Notes under the pieces: model-generated
Database searches by the model: none
Told to the model about the DNA's origin: nothing
What the model saw: only the letters and a program-made list of their open reading frames with translations
Assembly: GCA_026018925.1 (NCBI GenBank)
Contig: JAKSZU010000002.1
Location: 153,876,540-153,940,539 of the forward strand
DNA: 64,000 nt
Reading direction: 5' to 3'
Origin: Tupaia tana
Lineage: Eukaryota > Chordata > Mammalia > Scandentia > Tupaiidae
Shown: piece by piece, positions 33,601 through 43,538 of the stretch
How positions within the stretch are numbered: position 1 is the first letter of the stretch
Layout of the letters: each line of letters starts with the position of its first letter
Program-made: the position numbers and the translations under genes

Positions 33601-34087
33601 GTAAGTGAGGCTAGTCTCTTCATATAAGAAAAATAGGCGAATGTTGTTTGATTCCTAAAACATATCATTAGCAGGAGAGATAGGTATCATTTGGAGAATA
33701 GAAGTTGACCACCTCATAGAGCCTCCAACTGGTACATTCACTTCTGTACCAGGTGGTTAACGTCCTTAGACACTTCCTGTGTGCTTTTTCCAAAATCATG
33801 CATTGGGATTACTTTCTATCTCATTGATTAAAAAATTCAAAATGTTTAGACAGTTTCTGTCCTGAAATAGTCAGATGATTTTTATAGTTTCAGAGCAGAT
33901 TTGTATTTGTTTGCAGTTCATTTTGGTCTAGCTCAAATAGAAGAGTACTTCGACACTGATAGCAGTAATAGTCCCTTAGAGCTGAGGAACCACCCAGCTC
34001 CTAGACAGTGTGAGTTCTGAACTGGTCCTCTCTGAGTTCCTGATGCCCCTCCAGTAAGAAAAAAAAAATTTTTTTAAATAGAATAAA

Positions 34088-34190
34088 ATAAAACCAGGAC
34101 CAGGAGGTTTAAGTACTTGGCCCAAAATAGTAAATGACAGAGTCAGAAGTTAAACCCAGGCCTGTCAAACACACCAAAATCTCTGGGTAG
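34088..34190 (-). mobile_element. MIR fragment, inverted
   Basis: GTTTAAGTACTTGGCCC, AATAGTAAATGACAGAGTCAG and AAGTTAAACCCAGGCCTG follow the inverted MIR core. Confidence 0.6.
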
Positions 34191-34511
34191 TTTCACTATA
34201 ATATACTTCCAGAATATTCTCACTCTAAAAGACTTTGTTTACCACTAGGGATATGAATACAGGGGGAAAAAAAATTAGGACTCTCTGTGGATCTTGATGT
34301 CTAGTTTTGCTAGTGAAAGTCACATCTCCAATTCCCAGATTCCCACCAGAGAGAGGCCCCAGCAAAGCCTGGTGGGAATTGCTTAGTAGTTTGTTCACTC
34401 AGGCTTCAAATAACAACTCTCTTTATTAACTCAAGTGTTATTTAGAGATTGCATGTGCCAACACAGCAGTATATTTGGGTGTCAATTACATGTTCTATGA
34501 ATTTTAAACTT

Positions 34512-34780
34512 TTTCTTTTTTGGAGAGATTTTTGCCTATGGGGCACATGTGCTTGCCAGAGAGACAGACAGAGAGAGAGAGAGAGAGAGAGAAAGTGAGA
34601 AATCTCCCCCAAAGGGGGATGGCCACACTGCAATGCCTTCTCCTCCATTCCCCTCTCAGGATTGTGTGTACACATGGACACATGCCCAGCATGAGTTTCA
34701 AGCCACTGAGTGTGGTACTCGAACTGTGGTTGATTACATGAGAGTTCAACACCTCAACCACTATGCCACCTGCTGGCCCC
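34512..34780 (-). mobile_element. tRNA-derived SINE, type A/C, inverted
   Basis: GGAGAGATTTTTGCCTATGG, a GA repeat, CTGCAATGCCTTCTCCTCC and ATGCCACCTGCTGGCCCC. Flanks AATTTTAAACT at both sides are the target duplication. Confidence 0.88.
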
Positions 34781-34793
34781 AAATTTTAAACTC

Positions 34794-35589
34794 TTAAATA
34801 ACATGCCAATTTCATTGCACAGCCGTCTTTGTTAGAAATCAGAGTACGCTCTTTCCTTTAGCATATCGTACACTGACCCACACACATATACACTCATCTA
34901 CTGACCATCTCGTGTACATTGGATGGTTATGGTAGTCTGTTCTGTGCATTAAAATGCAAAGGAGACTCGGTTAGTCATTCTATTGAACTGAACAAAAAGT
35001 GACTGCAAACAAATATAAACCAAATAATTTTTTTCTAGAATTTCTATTACCTAACAGGAAGAATGTCTTCTCTCATTTTCTCCCCTAATTTGTATCCTAG
35101 TTAACATACATGCATTTTACTTCAGAGGAAAAACACTCTCTATTGTCTTGCTGCTTTTGACTAGAAAGATTATAGGGCCTCTACCAATTTCTGTTCGGAG
35201 CCTAAATTATCAGCCTTTTGGATAACCGTTTTCAGTCACACGTAGAAACTCACCCGCATGTTGTCCATCCGCTCCTTTAGTGGTTCTTAATATACCTCGC
35301 ATTCTTCTGTGGCCAGCGAGTAGGAGTGCTCATTTTTATTTGATAAAATGCGATCATAAAAATACTAACAGGTAGCTAGCAGTTCTGCCTAGTGCTTGAG
35401 ACCATTCACAAGCATTGCACTCACCTCCCTGGCTACCCCGTTCGCTGCACTGTGCCATTCTGTGTGTACCTGGTGCTCCACACTCAGTTTCTAACTGTTG
35501 TCACCTTTTCCACATGTCCATTCCTGCTGCTATTGATTCTCCTCCATTCCATCTCTACACTTCTGCTTATGTGGTACGTCTACACTCAG
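34794..35589. other. Intron, nothing recognised
   Basis: No SINE or other feature recognised up to the acceptor of the next exon. In-frame open sequence upstream of 35590 is intronic. Confidence 0.55.
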
Positions 35590-35646
35590 CCTCCTAAAAA
35601 GGCTCTGGATTATGTTCAAGATCATTCTTCTGGTGTTTCCAATGAG
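35590..35646 (+). CDS. SORBS2: SORBS2 cassette exon (PPKKALDYVQDHSSGVSNE)
   Basis: 19 codons, phase 0-0: PPKKALDYVQDHSSGVSNE. It differs from the SORBS2 sequence I remember at only two positions (Ala for Pro, Ser for Phe). The acceptor is CACTCAG and the donor GAG/GTAAAA. It links the proline-rich cassettes to the ASVYQSS exon. The polypyrimidine tract before the acceptor is weak, in keeping with alternative use. Confidence 0.95.
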
Positions 35647-35938
35647 GTAAAAACAAATTATTCTCTCTTTTTCAGAGTTCTCCCTTGGGGGATGTTACTG
35701 GGATTCTGAGCATCCGTGTTTTACAATTCACTGCCAAGTCTAAGCTATTTTTGAAAACCTATCTTTGCATCATGGTGTTGTGTCCAGTATCACTGCCCGG
35801 ACTTTACCTCCACCAAAGTGGTTGGCTGTTTCGGAACTCTAGGTGGATAATCCGCCCAACCATAATTTTCAGTTAGGCCATTCAGTACAGTCATGGTGTT
35901 CAGCAGAGTGAAAATCAAACATTAAAAATATTAGTCTT

Positions 35939-36180
35939 GGGACCAGCAGTTAGCATGATGGCTATGTCGCTGGATTCCCATGTAGTTGACCGCAGTTCGA
36001 GTCCCAGACCCGGTGGCTTAAACTCAGGCTGGGCACGTGTGCGTGTGTGCCCAAGATCCTGAGAGGAGAATGGAGGAGAGGGGATTGTGGTGTGGCCATC
36101 CCCCCTGGGGAGTGATTTCTTGCTTTCTGTCTCTCTGTCTTTCTGGCAAGCGCACACGCCCTATAGCAAAAACCTCTCCA
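35939..36180 (+). mobile_element. tRNA-derived SINE, type A
   Basis: Complete from GGGACCAGCAGTTAGCATG to CCTATAGCAAAAACCTCTCC, followed by an ATAT-rich tail. ATATTAGTCTT at 35928-35938 and 36194-36204. Confidence 0.9.
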
Positions 36181-36345
36181 AATACATATATATATATTAG
36201 TCTTAGTGCATATATTAACCACTTGATTCTCTTATAGTGAGTGAAATACTATGACAAGGCTTCTCAGAGACATTTCAATATCATGCTTAGAGGTGTGGAT
36301 TAAAAGTATGGAGGCTTAAATAATCAGATGCCTATGTCTCATGCA

Positions 36346-36712
36346 TGAGGGGATTTCAAAAAGTTGTATAAAATATCATTAAAATATGAGTTTATTATTC
36401 TCCAAAAATCTTGAAACCCATGAATAATCTTTTATAATACATAGTTCCATAAGCTTTTTTTAATTTCTTTATTTCTTCAGAAATATATATTAAAATTTTG
36501 AAGATATTAAGTATATATAAATACTTATTAAATATAATAGATATTTCTGCAGAATCTCCACGATCCACCCTAGTCCCAGCAGTCATGCATGTGTACGCAA
36601 GCGTGCTTGAGACTGGTCCTAGGGCAGGAACACAGGATCTTTCCCATGTGGGTCCAGTTGAGTTATCACTGCACCATCGCTTGGTCCCCCATGAACTTTC
36701 TGAAGACCCTTC
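36346..36712. mobile_element. Palindromic mariner-like MITE, TCTTCAAAAAGTTT family, copy 3, interrupted
   Basis: Left end TGAGGGGATTTCAAAAAGTT, body AAAATATGAGTTTATT as in the intact copy, right end CCATGAACTTTCTGAAGACCC. Insertion of another element at about 36455-36688 split it near the right end. Confidence 0.65.
36455..36688 (-). mobile_element. Diverged tRNA-like SINE, inverted, inside a MITE
   Basis: Read on -, it begins GGGGGACCAAGCGATGGTGC and continues with a head-like segment. The left side is AT-rich and resembles a tail. It lacks the type A core. Confidence 0.45.
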
Positions 36713-36796
36713 ATATTTTTTTTTTAACTTTCTTGTATTCCTTCATCTTCCTAAATACTTAGAAATTATGGATTTTTTTCATCACTCAGGAAGAGG

Positions 36797-37091
36797 GCTG
36801 ACATAGCTGCAGTGGTGCGCACTGCTGTGACACTGTGCTCCACAGGCTGAGACTGCATGGAAACCTGGATTCAGTTCCTGGTCCCAACTAAAGGCCACCT
36901 GCAGTGGTGTGTGCCTGCAATCCCAGCTATTTGGGGAGGACAAAGCAAAAGGATCATGTGCTTAATACTGGCCTGGGCCAAATAGCAAGACCCTATCTAA
37001 AGAAGAACGGAGCATGTGGATGTGTAGTCCCAGGTGGGAACGTGGGGAGGAGCATGACATGGGGAGGCCCTATCTTAAAAAAAAAAAAAAG
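36797..37091 (+). mobile_element. Composite SINE: tRNA-like arm plus 7SL-like arm(s)
   Basis: A first arm (GCTGCAGTGGTGCGCACTGC to GGATTCAGTTCCTGG) is followed by GTGTGTGCCTGCAATCCCAG, CTATTTGGGGAGG and GCAAGACCCTATCT, the Alu/7SL order of motifs. A second, shorter piece follows (GTGTAGTCCCAGGTGG to GGCCCTATCTT), then an A14 tail. No B1 or dimeric Alu structure is present. Confidence 0.7.
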
Positions 37092-37734
37092 AGTAGGCTG
37101 AGGCTGAGAAATACCTGCCAGGTGTGTCACAACTTCCTGGTTATACCCTTGATAGACATTACTAATCCTTTTCAGCACTGTAATCTGGGAAACCACTCTT
37201 ATGGATCATCACTGACTGAAATAAAATGCACTTGAAACCTCTATTTAAGAATGCTTATTATAGTCAGCTGACAAAAACTTTGTGCCAGGCAACTTAAATT
37301 TTTATTTGAATCAAGCAAAGAGCGTATGACAAAGGTAGAAATAATCCAGAATCAGAAGCTTTTTACTCTGTTCTCTGCAAAGAAAAACAAAAAATTATCT
37401 CCTAACACAGATAGAAGACTCATTAGATGACACAAGCAAAAAAAATGGCCTCGTTTTGCTAACCATCAGCCAAATAAAAACCTCCTTGAGGCAACTCTTA
37501 GAAGCAGTGAGGCAGTGAACAAATTGGTTTTCACACTGGTTGCTCTGTGGTCTTAAGTGAACAAAATAACAATAAATTATTTTTCTGAAAAGTCTTACTT
37601 TGAGTATGTGAAACTAGAAAGCAAAATCAATAGAACACTTTGCTGTAGAAGGTACTACTGACACCTGGTGGTAACCACTGGAATTGCAGGCATAAAGTCT
37701 GCAGAAAATACTCAAGTTTCTAGAGCTTCATTTT

Positions 37735-37925
37735 GCAATTTCAAATTATTTCCTCTGGGGTAAGCATCAGAGTGCATGCTAAAACAGGGAAGTTATCAAA
37801 ATACTTATACATTAAGTAAAAAGGAAGTAGAGTAATCAAGAACATTCTGGGTTGTTGAATTCAGACGTTTCCATAGGTTTATGTTCTGTAGCCAGGCAAA
37901 TATCAAATAAAACAACCTATTCTAT
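37735..37925 (+). repeat. Copy 1 of a dispersed 190-bp sequence also found at 42834-43330
   Basis: Shares long stretches with the second copy: AAATAGAGTAATCA-like, CATTCTGGGTT, GTAGCCAGGCA and AATATCAAATAAAACAA. By eye roughly three quarters of positions agree. It is probably an old dispersed element with an AATAAA signal near its end, possibly an LTR part, but I cannot name the family. Confidence 0.6.
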
Positions 37926-38431
37926 CTGTATGTTATGTTACCTTGATATCTGAAGAAAAGGTATCATACCAATATGCGAATATCCCAAGAATTTATTGTG
38001 AAATTCAATTTATTGTGACAATTCTGGGATGGTTTTAAGGTAATTGGCTCACTGAAAACTGAAATGGATTTCAGAGAGCACCATTTTCACCTAGCCCATT
38101 TTTCAGTTAAGAAAAGTAGAGTGAAGCAATTTTAAAAAGTCAGTCCAAATCATATGGTAAGATGATGGCAAGTAAGTAAATAAATAAGAGATCTCTTAAT
38201 GTTCACTTTATTTCCTTTATACCATACTTTTTAGTATTTCCAGGCATGTATTTAGAGCACAAATCTTTTAGAAACATTATTTACTTCATACTATTCCTTG
38301 TTAACTGTTGAGTTTCTGGGAAAAAAGTTTAAATAATTAAAGTTAACAGTAATTCTTGGACACAAAAATAATAGAAATTTAATTCTATGCTGCCTATAAT
38401 GTTATCATAGTGGCAAAAATAAATCACATAA

Positions 38432-38691
38432 GGGACCAGCAGTTAGCGGAATGGCTATGTCGCTGGACTCCCATGTAGTCAACCGCGGTTCAGGTCCCAG
38501 ACCCGGTGACTTAAACTCACGCCGGGTGCATGTGCATGCGTGCCCAAGATCCCAAGAGGAGAATGGAGGAGAAGGGACTGCGGCGTGGTCATTCCCCCTG
38601 GGGGGTGATTTCTCGCTTTCTGTCTCTCTGTCTCTGTCTGCCGAGCGCACGCGCCCTATAGCAATAAAAGAAAAAAAATTAAAAACTCTCC
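38432..38691 (+). mobile_element. Young tRNA-derived SINE, type A, with perfect 17-bp target-site duplication
   Basis: Complete CpG-rich copy. AAAAATAAATCACATAA flanks it exactly at 38415-38431 and 38692-38708. Confidence 0.95.
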
Positions 38692-38719
38692 AAAAATAAA
38701 TCACATAATAAAGCACTTT

Positions 38720-39544
38720 GCTTGTAGTTTAACTATTTACTATTATCTCTAAGGGATTGAGAGGGCATGTTATATGATTTTGGTAACATATTAACTATGT
38801 TCTTAACATTGTAGTTTTTCAGAGTGTAAGAAAACATACTCTCATAAGGTACCTGGATCCTGATTTTAATAACCTTTTATTAAGCATTTCTGGTAAAACT
38901 TGTAATTAATTAGACATAACCTTTATCTAGTACCTAGAATATTCTATAAACAACATACTTTTTAGTCTGTAAATATAACTGAGAGTCTGATATTAGTGAA
39001 GGAAAAGTAAGTACTTTTTAAAGTTAAATGACAAGCTTACTTAACAGAAGAAATTGATTCAGTGTCTGTTCCTCATTAAAATGACCTAGGTGTGTTAAAA
39101 TAATTGTAATATATAAACACTCATATGAAAAAGAGTAGGGCATGTTGACAGATAATTCCAGCTGGGGATAGCAGGGCTAAAATACAATAACATGGGCTAA
39201 TTCCTTTCTGAAGACAATTTTCATTTCAGGATGAATATTAGTCTTCAAATTATTGTGTGTTTTCTCTTAGTCATCAATCTAAACTTTTTGCTGTTATATT
39301 GTAAGTTAATGTACTGAACTTTAGCCGAATATACATAAAATGACAAAAATGGTTTCAGTTTACTTTGGATATGGAAACCATCACAAAGGGAAAAAATCAT
39401 AGTTTCTTAGCCTAAGTCTAAAATGCAGTTGTTTAATCAGCTCTTACACTGTTTAATTTCATAGTGCAATGGTGCCTAGGCTTATCATAAGCTGGCAATT
39501 CAAAATTTCTGATTACCTTAGGGGAGTGCTAAGAGTGTTCAGAA
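38720..39544. other. Intronic stretch, nothing recognised
   Basis: AT-rich; no repeat or exon recognised. Confidence 0.5.
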
Positions 39545-39567
39545 TTTGACTCTTTTTATTATCTTTT

Positions 39568-39812
39568 TAAGAGGAATTTTTTCTATAAGGCACATGTGCT
39601 TGCCAGAGAGAGATAGAAAGACAGAAAACGAGAAATCACCCCCCAGGGGCGGTGGCCATGCCATAATCCCTTCTCCTCCATTCTCTTTTCAGCATTTGGG
39701 GCACTCATATACATGCACTCAGCATGAATTTTAAACTGCAGAGTTTGGGACTCAAACAGGAGTCCACTACATGGGACTCCAGCAACATAACCGTGATGCC
39801 ATCTGCTGGTCC
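39568..39812 (-). mobile_element. tRNA-derived SINE, type A, inverted
   Basis: TTCTATAAGGCACATGTGCT at the left, ATAATCCCTTCTCCTCC in the core, GCCATCTGCTGGTCC at the right. TTGACTCTTTTT and TTTACTCTTTTT flank it. Confidence 0.85.
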
Positions 39813-40143
39813 TGTATTTTACTCTTTTTGAATGGCCAAGTGTGTTTGAGCATCCCATGAAACCATACACATGGCAGTTTTCTGAGGCTCTGTGGTGTTG
39901 CTCTTCTACAAACATATAGAATTAATACTTCTATTTTGTAATATAACTATTTGGTTCTATGTTTTATTTGTTCCATTTCTTATTTAGTATCTATTTTTCT
40001 ACCTTTCCAGTGTCCAATTCAGAGTTTCACAAATTAAAATGATAAAAACTTACCAGACTAGCAGATCACATTTTTTTTTCCTAATTTTGGATATATTGAG
40101 AACCTAGGAATCTAATTATTTTCTAGGAACATTCTTAGAATGT

Positions 40144-40283
40144 TTTTAAGGTGCTAGGTCTGGGATTCGAACCTCATTTGGCCATGTGGTAGTCCAACAC
40201 CTTAATCACTATGTCACCTGCTGGCCCTTGGCTGTTGTTTTCAAACTTTCATGTAGATAAACATTCTCAAACTGGAATTTCAG
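40144..40283 (-). mobile_element. Retroposed SINE head plus 5' flank, copied from 41131-41271
   Basis: Equal in length to 41131-41271 and differs at 6 of 141 positions. It comprises the SINE head (inverted) plus about 55 bp of unique sequence upstream of that head. AACATTCTTAGAATG flanks it directly at 40128-40142 and 40284-40298. Confidence 0.85.
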
Positions 40284-40589
40284 AACATTCTTAGAATGTG
40301 CTTTTCCTGTTTAAGGGGTGGAGACTGTCCTTGCACAGAAAGAGGTTTTTGTTTGTTTCTGGCAAGATTCTATTCTTGCTCAGTAAGATAAAATTAGGTG
40401 AAGATACTAGTTAATAGAAGCAATCTTTAGAGTTATGCATAAGGAGGGCTAATCTACAAAAAGACTTGAAAAATTATATATTAATGTTTTAACTGGTTAA
40501 TTGGTGCTGTTTTACCAATGCATAGAAAGTAGAGTCACAGAAATAGTGTATAAAGTGAGATCTAATTTCCACTAAGTAGATTTTTGTGG

Positions 40590-40811
40590 GATTTTTGTTC
40601 GTTTCTTTTTATTGTCAGTGGGAGTGTGCACTCTACAGAGAGAGAGAAAAATCACATTCTGATGGGGCACAGTCATGCTGCAATCCTTTATTTTTCACTC
40701 TATCAGGATTTTGAGCAAGCTGCCAGGGCTGGGATTTGAACACCACAGTCATCCTTGTGAGATCTGACTTTCTATACACAGCCCTTAACCACTGTGCTAT
40801 GGGGCCAGCCC
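40590..40811 (-). mobile_element. SINE, type C, inverted
   Basis: TATTGTCAGTGGGAGTGTGC, CATGCTGCAATCC, AGCTGCCAGGGCTGGGATTT and GTGCTATGGGGCCAGCCC. Confidence 0.7.
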
Positions 40812-40936
40812 ACTAAGTTTTAATATTTTGGTAAAATGTTACTGTGTGATATAAACTTAAGATAAAACTTGTCAAATCTTGACTTTTTGGCTGGCTGAAA
40901 TTTTTTTTTAGGGTTTTTTTTTTTTTTTATTTGATT

Positions 40937-41216
40937 AGTTTTTGTTTTTTGGATTGTTTTGTTTTGTTTTGCTTTGCTTTGTCATAGGGTGCTTGGGCTC
41001 ACCAGAGAGACAGTGAGTGGAAAGTGAGAAATCCTCTCCCAGGAGGGGATGGCCACACCACAATCCCTTCTCCCCCATTCTCCTCTCTCTTCCTGGGATT
41101 TTGGGCACACTTGCACACATCCCAGTGTGATTTTTAAGGTGCCAGGTCTGGGACTCGAACCTCATTTGGCCATGTGGTAGTCCCACACCTTAACCACTAT
41201 GTCACCTGCTGGCCCT
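40937..41216 (-). mobile_element. Full-length tRNA-derived SINE, inverted, source of the 40144 copy
   Basis: TTTTG-repeat tail at the left, GTCATAGGGTGCTTGGGCTC, core CCACAATCCCTTCTCCCCC, and head ending GTCACCTGCTGGCCC. The next 55 bp (41217-41271) recur in the copy at 40144-40283. Confidence 0.85.
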
Positions 41217-42276
41217 TGGCTGATGTTTTCAGACTTTCATGTAGATAAACATTCTCAAACTGGAATTTCAGTTCTTCATCAAACCAAAGCATATATATAT
41301 AACTACATATATATAGTTTTGGCTTTGCATAGGGAAATGTACACATATATATTTGTACACATTTTAGACATCAACAACCATTTTTATATCACAGTGTCAC
41401 CTCAAATATCTATTACTTGGGGACTTAATACTGATCTGCTCCTGCTTTTCAGATACTTCAGTAACTATCCCAGTAGGTGGCTTAGAAAATGAAAAAATTG
41501 TTATCTATTATTTTTGCTTAATGTCTTTTTCAATATATTGTTTAGAATGAAGGAAAATGTCTAAGTTCACTTAAAAAAAATAAAAGATAGTATTTTGGTT
41601 CACTAGGCCATTTATTTTAAGCCAAATCCAAGCTTATCTAATTTGGAAGATAAAACTCTGTATTTGATTGAAATACCAGGTGGTTTCATTTAAAATCAAA
41701 CTCAGTAAGTTTTGTTAACATGTCATGTTTATGTTGACAAATGAAAAAGGTCTCAACTTCTGCTTATATTTTGTATATTAAAAATAATACCTGACAGCAA
41801 CAACAACAAAGTTATCAAGAAGGTTTATGGTCTATAAGGATTGAAGAATGGCTGCAAATATTTTTTAAACATCCAATTCTTCCTTTTATGTAGAAAAATA
41901 TTCACAGTTAATAGGCAAAATGCTATTCATGTTAATGTTATAGAATAATTTTAACTTCGTATTAAGTCTTCCCGAGGAAATGGCATTGATTCCCCCCCAC
42001 CACATCCCCACACTGATGAAATACTTGGGTTGGGAATAATTTGAGTTGCACAGAAAAATGGAAAACAGTATATCAGAAGAGAAAGTAGATAAGAAAAAAT
42101 AGAAATCAGGTTACACAATTTCTATTTGAGAAAAGACATTTTTATAATCATCATAAATGGTACTTTCGATCTCTATTTCTAGAATGTTCTTTTTAGGGTA
42201 CCAAACTCAGTGATGTCTGACAAATGACATTTGCCATAGTAAAAATGTTTATGGAACTCTTATTCTACTTTAACAG

Positions 42277-42326
42277 GCCTCTGTGTATCAGTCCTCTATA
42301 GACAGAAGCCTGGAAAGACCCACAAG
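42277..42326 (+). CDS. SORBS2: SORBS2 small exon (ASVYQSSIDRSLERPT)
   Basis: 16 codons plus two bases: ASVYQSSIDRSLERPT(S). It matches the SORBS2 ASLYQSSIDRSLERP segment. The acceptor is CTTTAACAG and the donor ACAAG/GTAAGC. Phase 0 in, phase 2 out, so it must be used together with the exon at 43351. All cassette exons upstream converge on its acceptor. Confidence 0.96.
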
Positions 42327-42833
42327 GTAAGCAGCTCATTACGTTATGCAGCCTGAATATTCTATACCCGTGCTTTCTTTTTCCATAGTAATCTTATTCG
42401 ATAAAATGTTCATGAGGATTAAGTATCCTTCATCTCAGTAACATGCCTCATGATGTTGTTTCTGCATTTTATGATTATGTCTATAAATTTATAAAAATTA
42501 AGTGGAATAATTCTGGGTTCCTTTACAGGGTGCAGAATCCTTATTATCTCCACTTTATCTAGTTTTCTTTCTTTTAGATGGGGATTATAAATAACTAATG
42601 TTCAATGTCATTAGATGATACTTAACGATAATGTATTTTAAATTTTGTAAATTAAAAAGTGTTATACGCTTCAGTGTTTTTAAGTGTACTCTGACCATAC
42701 AAACCAGAAATTGTTTTTCCTACCAATAAGGGAGGGCTTACGGTACACCAGACATTCTAGGTACTTAAACGTAGTGAAACCTAAGCCAGCTCTGCGAGTT
42801 AAATACTTTGCTTAGTACTTTATCAGTTTGGGA

Positions 42834-43330
42834 ATTTGCAATTCCAAATTGCTTCCTCTGTGGCAAGCATTGGTGTGTGTGTTAAAACAGGGGAGTGAGG
42901 GAACCAGCAGTTAGCGTAGTGGCTATGTCACTGGACTCCCACGTAGTCGACCGCAGTTCGCGTCCCGGACCCGGTGGCTTAAAACTCACGCCGGGCGCGT
43001 GTGCATGCGTGCCCAAGATCCTGAGAGGAGAATGGAGGAGAAGGGATTGCAGCATGGCCATCCCCCCTGGGGGGTGATTTCTCACTTTCTGTCTCTCTGT
43101 CTTTCTCTGTCTGTCTGGCGAGCGCACGCGCCCTATAGCGAAAACCTCTCCAAAAAAAAAAAAAAAAAAAAAACAGAGGAGTGATCAAATTACTTATATA
43201 TCAAAGTTAAAAGAAAATAGAGTAATCAGGGACATCCTGGGTTACTGGATTCAGTCATTTCTAGCAGCTCGTGTTCAGTAGCCAGGCATGTAATCTGAAG
43301 AATATCAAATAAAACAAGCAATTTCTTCTG
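42834..43330 (+). repeat. Copy 2 of the dispersed 190-bp sequence, split by a SINE
   Basis: Matches 37735-37925 before (42834-42898) and after (43185-43330) a type A SINE, ending at ATCAAATAAAACAAGCAATT about 25 bp before the acceptor of the next exon. The polypyrimidine tract of that exon lies at the edge of, or just outside, the repeat. Confidence 0.6.
42899..43170 (+). mobile_element. Young tRNA-derived SINE, type A
   Basis: Complete CpG-rich copy with an A22 tail. AAACAGGGGAGTGA at 42885-42898 and AAACAGAGGAGTGA at 43171-43184 flank it. It lies 180 bp before a SORBS2 exon. Confidence 0.94.
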
Positions 43331-43350
43331 CTGCCAATTCCATCTCGCAG

Positions 43351-43538
43351 TTCCGCCAGCATGTCCAGTGACTTTAGGAAACGGAGGAAGAGCGAGCCTG
43401 CAGTGGGTCCACCGAGGGGCTTGGGGGATCAAAGTGCAAGCAGGACCAGCCCAGGGCGGGCGGACCTCCCAGGGTCAAGCACCACCCTTACGAAGTCTTT
43501 CATTAGTTCTTCTCCTTCTTCCCCATCAAGAGCGAAAG
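43351..43538 (+). CDS. SORBS2: SORBS2 exon, basic and Ser-rich linker
   Basis: Encodes (S)[20 protein letters not shown], then [20 protein letters not shown] and a Ser/Thr-rich end [11 protein letters not shown](G). The RKRRKSEP motif is a likely site for basophilic kinases or 14-3-3 binding (inference). The acceptor is CATCTCGCAG and the donor AAAG/GTAAGC. Phase 2 in, phase 1 out. It can splice to the large exon at 45750 or directly to the 50535 exon, as both start with the same phase. Confidence 0.97.

Larger units (their letters stand above)
35647..42276. other. Long intron before the ASVYQSS exon
   Basis: Unassigned parts 37100-37730, 37930-38410, 39815-40125 and 41275-42270 show no exon or repeat family. 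41290-41360 has several short ATATAT runs. Confidence 0.55.
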
